Shown piece after piece: positions 12,873 to 19,113 of a stretch of DNA of 64,000 nt; within the stretch, counting starts at the first letter, position 1; the number at the start of each line of letters is the position of its first letter. The DNA is taken from positions 6,153,299 to 6,217,298 of the forward strand of contig NZ_JAGKQQ010000001.1 in NCBI RefSeq assembly GCF_017939745.1, given 5' to 3'. The translations under genes and the position numbers were made by a program. The DNA comes from Gemmata palustris. GTDB taxonomy: Bacteria; Planctomycetota; Planctomycetia; Gemmatales; Gemmataceae. The notes below the pieces were generated by a model that worked only from the letters and a program-made list of their open reading frames with translations, searched no databases and was not told the DNA's origin.

Positions 12873-14417
12873 ATGCTCCTCAATCTCGTCTACCTGCTCG
12901 CGCTCGCGACCCTCTCACCGTGGTTAGTGTGGCGCGCATTCGCCACCGGCCGGTACCGCCGTGAACTCGTTGCCAAGTTCCTCGGTCGGGTGAGCGTACA
13001 TAACCCCACGAAAAAGCGCGTCGCGTGGTTCCACGCGGTCAGCGTGGGCGAAGTGAACCTACTCGACACACTCGTGCCCCAATTCCGCAAGCGCCACCCG
13101 GACTGGCTCGTCGTCGTCTCGTCCACCACCGACACCGGTCTCGCGGAAGCGCGCAAGCGGTTCGCCGAACTCGATGTGATCGCGTGGCCGTTCGACTTCA
13201 CCTGGGCCGTCGCGACCGCGCTCGACGCGGTGAACCCCTCGCTCGTCGTTCTCACCGAGAGCGAACTCTGGCCGAACTTCCTCGCCGCCGCGAACGCGCG
13301 CAATGTTCCCGTGGTCGTGGTGAACGCGCGCCTCAGCCCGCGGAGCTTCCGGCGCCTGAAGCGCGTCGCGGGCCTCGCGCGGCGACTACTGTTCCGCCAC
13401 GTCACGCGGTTCGCGGTGCAAGAGGCCGAGTACACCGACCGCCTTCAGCAACTCGGCGTACCGCTCGCGAAACTCGTCACCACGGGATCGATCAAGTACG
13501 ACGGTGCCGCGGGCGAGCGCGACACGCCCAAAACGCGCGCGCTGGGGCGCGAGATCGGGCTTGGGGAACCTTTCCCCACGGGTTTCCCCAGTGCCCCCCT
13601 TCGGTCAGAGAAACGGGAGGAGCAAAGACAACCTACCCCCCCGTCCCCCCTCGCTCCTTGTGAAGGGGAACCCCCTGCGGGTTCCCCCTGTAACCCCCTC
13701 CTGTCAGGGAAGGGGGCAGGCCCTTCGCGATCCACAGATGGTGCGCGAGACGCAGAGATTTCGCACGTCAGCACCCCCTTCCCTTCAGGGAGGGGGGACG
13801 GGGGGGTAGGTTCTTCTCTCGTCCTCCTCGCGGGCAGCACGCACGCACCTGAAGAGTCACTCGTCCTCGACGCCTTCGCGCGCCTGCGCACTCGTTTCCC
13901 GTCTCTGCGACTCATCCTCGTTCCGCGCCACCCGGACCGCTTTGAAGAAGTCGCCCGTTTGGTCGAAGCGTCGCAATTGCCGTTCGTGCGCCGGAGCCGA
14001 ATCACCGCACCGCTAGCCGAAATGCCCGCGGTGGTGGTGCTCGACACGGTGGGCGAACTCGGGGCCGCGTGGGGACTGGCAGACGTGGGGTTCACCGGCG
14101 GAAGTCTCGATGGCAAGCGCGGCGGGCAGAGCATGATCGAGCCGGCCGGGTATGGTGTGCCGTGCGTGTTCGGCCCGCATATTTGGAATTTCCGCGACGC
14201 CGCCCGGCGGTTAGTGGAGGTCGGCGGGGCCGCAATGGTGAAGGACGCGACCGAGTTGGAAGCCGAACTCGCGAAGCTCATTGCCGATACCGAACTCCGG
14301 TCGCAAATGGGTAATGCAGCACGCGAACTCGTGCGCCGGCAACAGGGCGCGACCGCACGCACGCTCGATGTACTCGGCTCCGTAATCACTTCTCGGGCGC
14401 TCACTCGCGCCGCCTGA
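12873..14417 (+). CDS. waaA: 3-deoxy-D-manno-octulosonic acid transferase (Kdo transferase) with an in-frame repeat insertion
   Basis: 514 residues from ATG 12873; E. coli WaaA has 425. It transfers Kdo from CMP-Kdo to lipid A precursors at the inner membrane. There is an N-terminal membrane anchor, then a Rossmann half with WFHAVSVGEVN, TDTGL and TESELWPNF. The second half has LLAGSTHAPEE, LVPRHPDRFEEV and GGSLDGKRGGQSMIEPAGYG, all typical of GT30 enzymes. Between ALGREIGLGE and SLVLLAGSTH sit about 80 extra Pro/Gly/Ser-rich residues encoded by a palindromic GC-rich element (see the repeat entry). Homologs normally join these two segments with only a few residues. Its presence implies an LPS-type outer membrane. 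Confidence 0.93.
   Translation: MLLNLVYLLALATLSPWLVWRAFATGRYRRELVAKFLGRVSVHNPTKKRVAWFHAVSVGEVNLLDTLVPQFRKRHPDWLVVVSSTTDTGLAEARKRFAELDVIAWPFDFTWAVATALDAVNPSLVVLTESELWPNFLAAANARNVPVVVVNARLSPRSFRRLKRVAGLARRLLFRHVTRFAVQEAEYTDRLQQLGVPLAKLVTTGSIKYDGAAGERDTPKTRALGREIGLGEPFPTGFPSAPLRSEKREEQRQPTPPSPLAPCEGEPPAGSPCNPLLSGKGAGPSRSTDGARDAEISHVSTPFPSGRGDGGVGSSLVLLAGSTHAPEESLVLDAFARLRTRFPSLRLILVPRHPDRFEEVARLVEASQLPFVRRSRITAPLAEMPAVVVLDTVGELGAAWGLADVGFTGGSLDGKRGGQSMIEPAGYGVPCVFGPHIWNFRDAARRLVEVGGAAMVKDATELEAELAKLIADTELRSQMGNAARELVRRQQGATARTLDVLGSVITSRALTRAA
13565..13816. repeat. Palindromic element inserted in frame within waaA
   Basis: The core is bounded by a perfect 22-bp inverted repeat at 13630-13651 and 13791-13812 (left end begins AACCTAC followed by C-runs; right end finishes GGTAGGTT). 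Outside it the similarity continues imperfectly (GGAGGAGC-AAAGAC against GAGGACGAGAG). Internally there are nested palindromes, such as GGGGAACCCCCTGCGGGTTCCCCC near 13666-13687 in parts, and GGGAAGGGGG pairing with CCCCCTTCCC. It encodes no catalytic motif and keeps the waaA frame open. It resembles small non-autonomous or palindromic ORF-inserted repeats, but its family is not identified. Confidence 0.8.
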
Positions 14418-14459
14418 ATCGGCTAGAATTGGCGCACCCCAATTCACGGTTCGGGCGCG

Positions 14460-15086
14460 ATGATCCAGACCTACACCTTTAGTGCCGCGGGTGGCCACGC
14501 CGCCAACGAAGACGCATTCGTGCTGCGCCCCGACGCCAACAAAGAAGGGCGGGTCGTTGCGCTCGCCGACGGGCAAGGCGGGCGCGCCGGCGGAGCGCGA
14601 GCCGCCCGGCTCGCGTGTGAAATTGCCGGGCAACACGCTACCTGGGATGAATCACTCGGCTGGGTCGAGATCCTGACCCGCGCAGATGTCACGGTCGCAC
14701 AAGATCACGAGGCCGGGTTCACGACTCTGGTCGGGCTGCGCGTTTGCGCCGACCGCGTTGTCGGTGCTTCATGCGGTGACAGCGCGGCCGCCGTAGTCTG
14801 CGGCGAACAGGCGCCGCGCGTGTTGACCTCTCGACAGTTCAAAAACCCGCCGGTCGGTTGTGGCGCCGCGACCTTCGTCCCGTTCGAGATGAAGCTCACG
14901 CGCCCCTGGAAGCTACTCGCAATCACAGACGGCGTGTGGAAGTACGCAGGATGGGAGCGCGTATGGGACTGCGCCGCACGACTCTCGGGCACGGAGTTGA
15001 TCGCGGAACTTCAGAGTGCGGCCCAACTTGTCCTCACCGGCGAGTTTCAGGACGACTTCACCGTTGTGTTGCTTGAAAGCGAGTAG
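14460..15086 (+). CDS. PP2C-family protein phosphatase
   Basis: 208 residues. Metal-dependent Ser/Thr phosphatase fold: NEDAF near the N-terminus, ALADGQGGRAGG (the DGxGG metal-binding motif), AGFTTLVGL, a central GDSAAAVV, AITDGVW and the final DDFTVVLL. These match the PPM motif order in shortened form (about 240-250 residues is usual). It is first in a tight set: the next gene starts 3 nt after its stop. It could oppose kinases such as the one at the left edge, but that partner is conjecture. Confidence 0.85.
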   Translation: MIQTYTFSAAGGHAANEDAFVLRPDANKEGRVVALADGQGGRAGGARAARLACEIAGQHATWDESLGWVEILTRADVTVAQDHEAGFTTLVGLRVCADRVVGASCGDSAAAVVCGEQAPRVLTSRQFKNPPVGCGAATFVPFEMKLTRPWKLLAITDGVWKYAGWERVWDCAARLSGTELIAELQSAAQLVLTGEFQDDFTVVLLESE

Positions 15087-15089
15087 AGC

Positions 15090-15587
15090 ATGTACCGCAT
15101 CACGCAGTGCTTCTCGGTCGGGCCGTTCGCGTCTACGGAGCGCGCGGAGAAACTGCTCGCGGCCGGTGTCACGCACGTGCTGAACGTGTCCGACGGGCCG
15201 AGTCACGTGTCGGCCGGCGAAGGTTCGTTCGCGGACGTCGTATGGGTGCCCATGTCCGATAGCCGCCGACTGATGCTCTCAACCGCGGTGCGGGCGATCG
15301 ACGCGCTTCACGAACTCGCCTCAGCACCGGACGCGCACGTCTACGTTCACTGTGTCGCGGGCTTGGTCCGCTCGCCAACGATCCTGTGGCTGTACCTAGT
15401 TGCGTGCGGCCTCCCACCAAAATTCGCACGCGACACCATCGAAACGCGGTCGCCCAACGCCACCGCAGGCCACTTCCGTATGGTCGACCACGAACACGTG
15501 CTGCTCGCGCAGAAGCACGGACTCGCTCGCTTTCTTCCCCACCCGCGTAGGGAAGTCATCGTGCCGTTTCCACTAATGGAAGAATAA
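15090..15587 (+). CDS. Dual-specificity (Cys-based) protein phosphatase
   Basis: 165 residues. The active site VHCVAGLVRSPTI fits H-C-x5-R-S/T, and an upstream Asp-containing loop (VWVPMSDS) could provide the general acid. The first half, VTHVLNVSDGPS, is typical of compact DSP domains. It begins 3 nt after the PP2C stop and ends 3 nt before the next gene, so co-transcription is very likely. Two unrelated phosphatase folds side by side is unusual. Confidence 0.85.
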   Translation: MYRITQCFSVGPFASTERAEKLLAAGVTHVLNVSDGPSHVSAGEGSFADVVWVPMSDSRRLMLSTAVRAIDALHELASAPDAHVYVHCVAGLVRSPTILWLYLVACGLPPKFARDTIETRSPNATAGHFRMVDHEHVLLAQKHGLARFLPHPRREVIVPFPLMEE

Positions 15588-15590
15588 CTG

Positions 15591-16370
15591 GTGCTATTCG
15601 CCGAACGTCACGGGAAACTCGGCCGCAACGGTTCACGCGCGCACGATCGGGCAGAAGACCTGCTCACGTCCACCGCGTTCCAACTGCTGCGATATCTGCC
15701 ACTGGAGGTCGGGTTGCTGGCGGTGTTACGTCGCATGCGCGCCGTCGGCTCCGACGGTCACGTCGCAACCGAAGCACCCGCATGGCTGATGCTCAATACC
15801 GTGACGGCCGCCGACTATACTTTTTGGCCGCGCTGGGCGGGGTTCGGCGAACCCGATGTTGTCGTCACGTTATCGGCGAGTGGAGTCACCGTTGGTCGCT
15901 TGGTGATCGAGGTGAAGTTGGATGCAGGAAAGAGCGGGGAAGCGAAAGAAGATACTGAGACCGCAGATGCCCCCGACCCGGATCAGTTGCGGCGATACTG
16001 GCAAGGGCTGCGTACCACATCCGATGCCCCGGCACTCGGTGTTGTGTATCTGACATCGCACCCGATTCCACCGGTCGACGACTTGACTGTGTCGGTCGCG
16101 CGCGAACCGGGTGACTGGTTAGGATGGCTCTCGTGGCGCACCGTCTGGTCCGTGGTGCGGGCCAGTGAGTTGCTCCCAGCGCGCGATTTGGCCGACATCC
16201 TCGCAGCAAAGGGCCTGAAGTGCTTTGACGGCTTTCACTCCCAGCCTTGGATTTTGCCTCATTCACCACGACGCTACTGGTCAGCGCCCTCGGCAATTTG
16301 GTTCGCGCAACCAGTTCGAGTTTTCCCAAACAGTGCGCGCTTTTGGACCTCATTGAGAGGGATATCGTGA
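15591..16370 (+). CDS. PD-(D/E)XK nuclease-like protein (C-terminus probably altered by frameshift)
   Basis: 259 residues from GTG 15591, with GGAAGA just upstream. The segment EPDVVVTL..., then RLVIEVKLDAGKS, fits the E/D...E-x-K core of PD-(D/E)XK nuclease-like folds, followed by DQLRRYWQGL and VVYLTSHP, as in restriction-like or phage-associated nucleases. From about residue 215 on the translation becomes Trp/Arg/Pro-rich (QPWILPHSPRRYW) and looks out of frame, while the +2 frame that overlaps from 16229 carries plausible protein. The gene and the next one may once have formed a single reading frame of about 445 codons. Function is not established. Confidence 0.6.
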   Translation: MLFAERHGKLGRNGSRAHDRAEDLLTSTAFQLLRYLPLEVGLLAVLRRMRAVGSDGHVATEAPAWLMLNTVTAADYTFWPRWAGFGEPDVVVTLSASGVTVGRLVIEVKLDAGKSGEAKEDTETADAPDPDQLRRYWQGLRTTSDAPALGVVYLTSHPIPPVDDLTVSVAREPGDWLGWLSWRTVWSVVRASELLPARDLADILAAKGLKCFDGFHSQPWILPHSPRRYWSAPSAIWFAQPVRVFPNSARFWTSLRGIS

Positions 16371-16939
16371 ACGAAACAAATCTCAGCAAATCCGTGGCAT
16401 CTGCCACGGATTTTCTTTACGGCATCCTCGCGGACGTGCGCGCGATGCTTTTGTCACTGGAAGCGGCAATGGAGCAGGCGGGTTGGCGATCGGTAACAAA
16501 GAAGATTGCCACTGCTAACCTGAACTCCACACTGCAAGGGGAATGGCTCTTATGGTGGTGTTACCGATTCTACGCACCAATGGATGCCGGCGAGAGTTTT
16601 GACCGACTCGTTGCCATCGTCTGTAACCTTGGCCCGCCCGAAGGTGCGGAACATGACTACGCCACACTTCTCGCAGCGGCTGTTCGATTCCCCCAGCCGA
16701 CCAATTTCGACGAAATATATAACTCGTGGAACTCGACCTTATCCGTATGCCGTGCCGCGCTCGAACGTCCAGACATTTCTATTCTCACTACCTCTGAGTA
16801 CGCGGACTTCAGCCCGCACGCATCTGCGGTCGCGGCGATCGCCTTTCCTTTGTGCGAATTGACCTCTGAACAGGAAATCAACACGCGATTGGTAAAGCCT
16901 TTACTCGCTGCCGAAGCGTTATTGGGGGCGCAGTCGTGA
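16247..16939 (+). CDS. Hypothetical protein, likely C-terminal part of the preceding frameshifted gene
   Basis: Up to 230 residues; the nominal start is a TTG at 16247 with no good ribosome-binding site, and it overlaps the preceding gene by 124 nt. The frame is open upstream to a stop at 16226-16228. The content is mostly helical with no recognised motif (ASATDFLYGILADVRAML, NSTLQGEWLLWWCYRF). It is less GC-rich than its neighbours. It ends in a GTGA overlap with the aminotransferase start. The best reading is that a frameshift, real or from sequencing, separated it from the PD-(D/E)XK-like gene. An independent gene with a later start is possible. Confidence 0.45.
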   Translation: MDFASFTTTLLVSALGNLVRATSSSFPKQCALLDLIERDIVNETNLSKSVASATDFLYGILADVRAMLLSLEAAMEQAGWRSVTKKIATANLNSTLQGEWLLWWCYRFYAPMDAGESFDRLVAIVCNLGPPEGAEHDYATLLAAAVRFPQPTNFDEIYNSWNSTLSVCRAALERPDISILTTSEYADFSPHASAVAAIAFPLCELTSEQEINTRLVKPLLAAEALLGAQS

Positions 16940-17904
16940 TTGCATCACTCGCTTACCTCAACGGTCGGCTCCTACCGTTCACGGAAGCCGCTCTACCGCT
17001 GCACGACGCCGGGTTCGTGTCCGGCGCGACGATCGTGGATAACGCGCGCACGTTCCGACACAAACTGTTCCGCTGGCCGGACCACCTCGCACGCTTCCGA
17101 CGCGACTGCGCCGCGTGCTTCGTCCCGCTCGACGCGACCGACGAGCACCTCACTGCAACCGCAGAAGAACTCGTCGCACACAACGCGAAATTGCTCCCGC
17201 CAGGGAGCGAGTTGCAGTTGGTCACGTTCGCCACCCCCGGACCGCTCGGGTTCTACCTGGGTGAAGCGAACAGCGGCCCGCCGACGCTCGGCATGGTGAC
17301 GTACTCGCTGCCGTTCGCGCGCTACCGGCGATTCTTCACAGAAGGCGTGACACTCGCGGTAGCAGGGACGCAATCGTCCGATCCGGCCGACCTTCTACCC
17401 CCGCGCGTGAAGCACCGCAGTCGGCTGTTCTGGCACATCGCCGACAAGACGCTGAACGACCCCACGAACCGATTTCACGCACCGGGCGCGGTACCGGTCG
17501 TCCTCGATCACGCGGGCACTGCAGATACGGCAATCGGGTGCGTTCTGGCCGTAATCGACGATACGGTTGTCCACCCGGCGGCGGATCGCGTTCAAGACAG
17601 CATCAGCGCAAAGGTGATCGCCGATTTGTGTGCTGTCACCGGGCTGAACTACCGAACCGACGCGCTCGACTTCCGCCAGTTGTGCGAGCCGAGCCAGAAC
17701 GGGGGAAGCGCGATCGTTCCTCGCGTGTCCGAACTGCTGTTAGCCGGTACCGGCTTCTGCGTAGCCGGAGTGAAGCGCGTTGCCTGTGCGGGGCACGCGC
17801 GCGACTACACGTGGCCCGGCCCGGTGTGCGGAAAGTTGCTCGCGGCGTGGAGCGATTTGGTCGACATGGACATCGCGAAGCAGTTCACCGGGGCGGGTGA
17901 TTGA
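16936..17904 (+). CDS. Class IV aminotransferase (BCAT / aminodeoxychorismate lyase family)
   Basis: 322 residues from GTG 16936, which overlaps the upstream stop (GTGA). PLP fold-type IV enzyme: N-terminal YLNGRLLPFTEAALPLHDAGF, the PLP-lysine region LLPPRVKHRSRLF, then the TADTAIGCVLAVIDD and ISAKVIADLC segments. Family members are branched-chain or D-amino acid aminotransferases or 4-amino-4-deoxychorismate lyase; the sequence does not decide between them. It is translationally coupled at both ends, since its stop overlaps the next ATG (TGATG). Confidence 0.85.
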   Translation: MIASLAYLNGRLLPFTEAALPLHDAGFVSGATIVDNARTFRHKLFRWPDHLARFRRDCAACFVPLDATDEHLTATAEELVAHNAKLLPPGSELQLVTFATPGPLGFYLGEANSGPPTLGMVTYSLPFARYRRFFTEGVTLAVAGTQSSDPADLLPPRVKHRSRLFWHIADKTLNDPTNRFHAPGAVPVVLDHAGTADTAIGCVLAVIDDTVVHPAADRVQDSISAKVIADLCAVTGLNYRTDALDFRQLCEPSQNGGSAIVPRVSELLLAGTGFCVAGVKRVACAGHARDYTWPGPVCGKLLAAWSDLVDMDIAKQFTGAGD

Positions 17905-18866
17905 TGACACAAAACCCGTTCGATAAGGCTTCGCGCTACGCGGTCAAGCTCGACCCGTCTGCGTTCCTCGCGTGGGCGACCGGGCTTGCGCCCGAGCGCA
18001 TCGAGTTCCACGATTGGCTCGATACACGTGCGGTGGCGCTACCCGGAGCCGCGGACCGCACCGGCGACACGATCGCCCGGGTGACCAACCCGGACGTCGT
18101 CGAATCGCCGTGGGCCATCGCGATCGAGTTCCAGATCGAACCCGACGCACTCATGTTCGGCCGCCTGATGGTGTACTTGGGGCACCTCTGGCAGGCGATC
18201 AAGCCCGATGCCGAGCGCGGGAGCCGGTTCAACATCGGGGCCGTCGTGATCAATCTGACCGGAAGCGGCGCCGCGTCCCGCGACATGCGCTGGCCCGGTA
18301 CGGGTTTCGTCACGCACCTCGGGGTTGTAGAACGCAACCTCGGGACCGAAAACGCCGACACAATTCTCACCGGCGTTGAGAGCGGGCTGTGGTCGCGCGC
18401 ACTGTTGCCGTGGCTACCGTTGATGACTAACGGTGCCGACCCGGGTATCATCGATCGGTGGAAGGTACTCGCGAATACGGAACCCGATCGCCGACGGAAA
18501 GCGGACTTCGCCGCCCTTGCTCTTGTCTTTGCGAGCGCCGTTGGGCGAGAAGAAATCTGGGAAAAAGCTCTGGAGGGCTGGAACGTGATTGAATCCACCG
18601 TGGTGAATAAGTGGATCGCCGAAGGTAGCGCAAAGGGGCGTACCGAAGGGCGTGCTGAAGGGCGCACCGAAGGGCGCACCGAAGGGCGCACCGAGGAAGC
18701 GGTTGCTCTCGTGATTGCCGTGTTGGAGGCCAAATTTGGGAACGTTCCTCCCGAGGTCGAAGCGGCGATTCGCGGGTGCTCAGACCTCGCGCAATTGCAA
18801 ACCTGGGTGACTCAGGCCGCAAAGACTGCGGCGTTCGACGAGTTCCGGACCACCGCCGGGCTGTGA
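17904..18866 (+). CDS. Rpn/PD-(D/E)XK transposase-like protein with a GR-T-E tandem repeat
   Basis: 320 residues from ATG 17904; a TTG three bases earlier is a poorer start. The N-terminal half (RIEFHDWLDTR, AIAIEFQIEPD, then YLGHLWQAI) resembles Rpn-like PD-(D/E)XK domains, common in multi-copy families of planctomycetes and cyanobacteria. A hinge of five 4-residue repeats (GR[T/A]E, residues about 245-264) is encoded by 12-nt tandem repeats. It is followed by a C-terminal helical domain (LEAKFGNVPPEVEAAIRGCSD) like the DUF4351-type tails of this group. Function is uncertain; it is the last gene of the run from 14460. Confidence 0.6.
   Translation: MTQNPFDKASRYAVKLDPSAFLAWATGLAPERIEFHDWLDTRAVALPGAADRTGDTIARVTNPDVVESPWAIAIEFQIEPDALMFGRLMVYLGHLWQAIKPDAERGSRFNIGAVVINLTGSGAASRDMRWPGTGFVTHLGVVERNLGTENADTILTGVESGLWSRALLPWLPLMTNGADPGIIDRWKVLANTEPDRRRKADFAALALVFASAVGREEIWEKALEGWNVIESTVVNKWIAEGSAKGRTEGRAEGRTEGRTEGRTEEAVALVIAVLEAKFGNVPPEVEAAIRGCSDLAQLQTWVTQAAKTAAFDEFRTTAGL
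18636..18695 (+). repeat. 12-bp tandem repeat, five copies, inside the Rpn-like gene
   Basis: Five consecutive units of GGGCG[T/C][A/G]C[C/T]GA[A/G] encode Gly-Arg-Thr/Ala-Glu. The last three units are almost identical, which suggests recent slippage. Copy-number change would keep the reading frame and alter only linker length. Confidence 0.9.
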
Positions 18867-18968
18867 CCTTTCTGGCACGCCAATGGTCTCGAGGCACATT
18901 CACCGCAGCTCGCGTTACCCGATCCCGAGGGTAGACGGCGCGTTCTTCACGGGCTCTTCTTTACACCC

Positions 18969-18997
18969 TTGACAGCTTGTGACATTTGTCACAAGCT
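18969..18997 (+). promoter_or_regulatory. CRP/FNR-type operator overlapping a -35-like box upstream of hppA
   Basis: A perfect 10-bp inverted repeat (18974-18983 and 18988-18997, 4-nt centre) contains TGTGA (18978-18982), six bases, then TCACA (18989-18993), exactly the TGTGA-N6-TCACA layout of CRP-type sites. TTGACA (18969-18974) abuts and overlaps it by one base. No good -10 is visible at the standard distance. It lies 117 nt before the hppA ATG. Confidence 0.55.
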
Positions 18998-19113
18998 ACG
19001 GTCTCGGTCCCAGCCGGGCCGCTGGCGGTGGTGACGCGCTTGTCTCTCCCCACCCCCGCCGACTCGCGGCCGATTGGGTTTATTGCCGCCCGCTCAAGCG
19101 CCAGGATTGCCAC

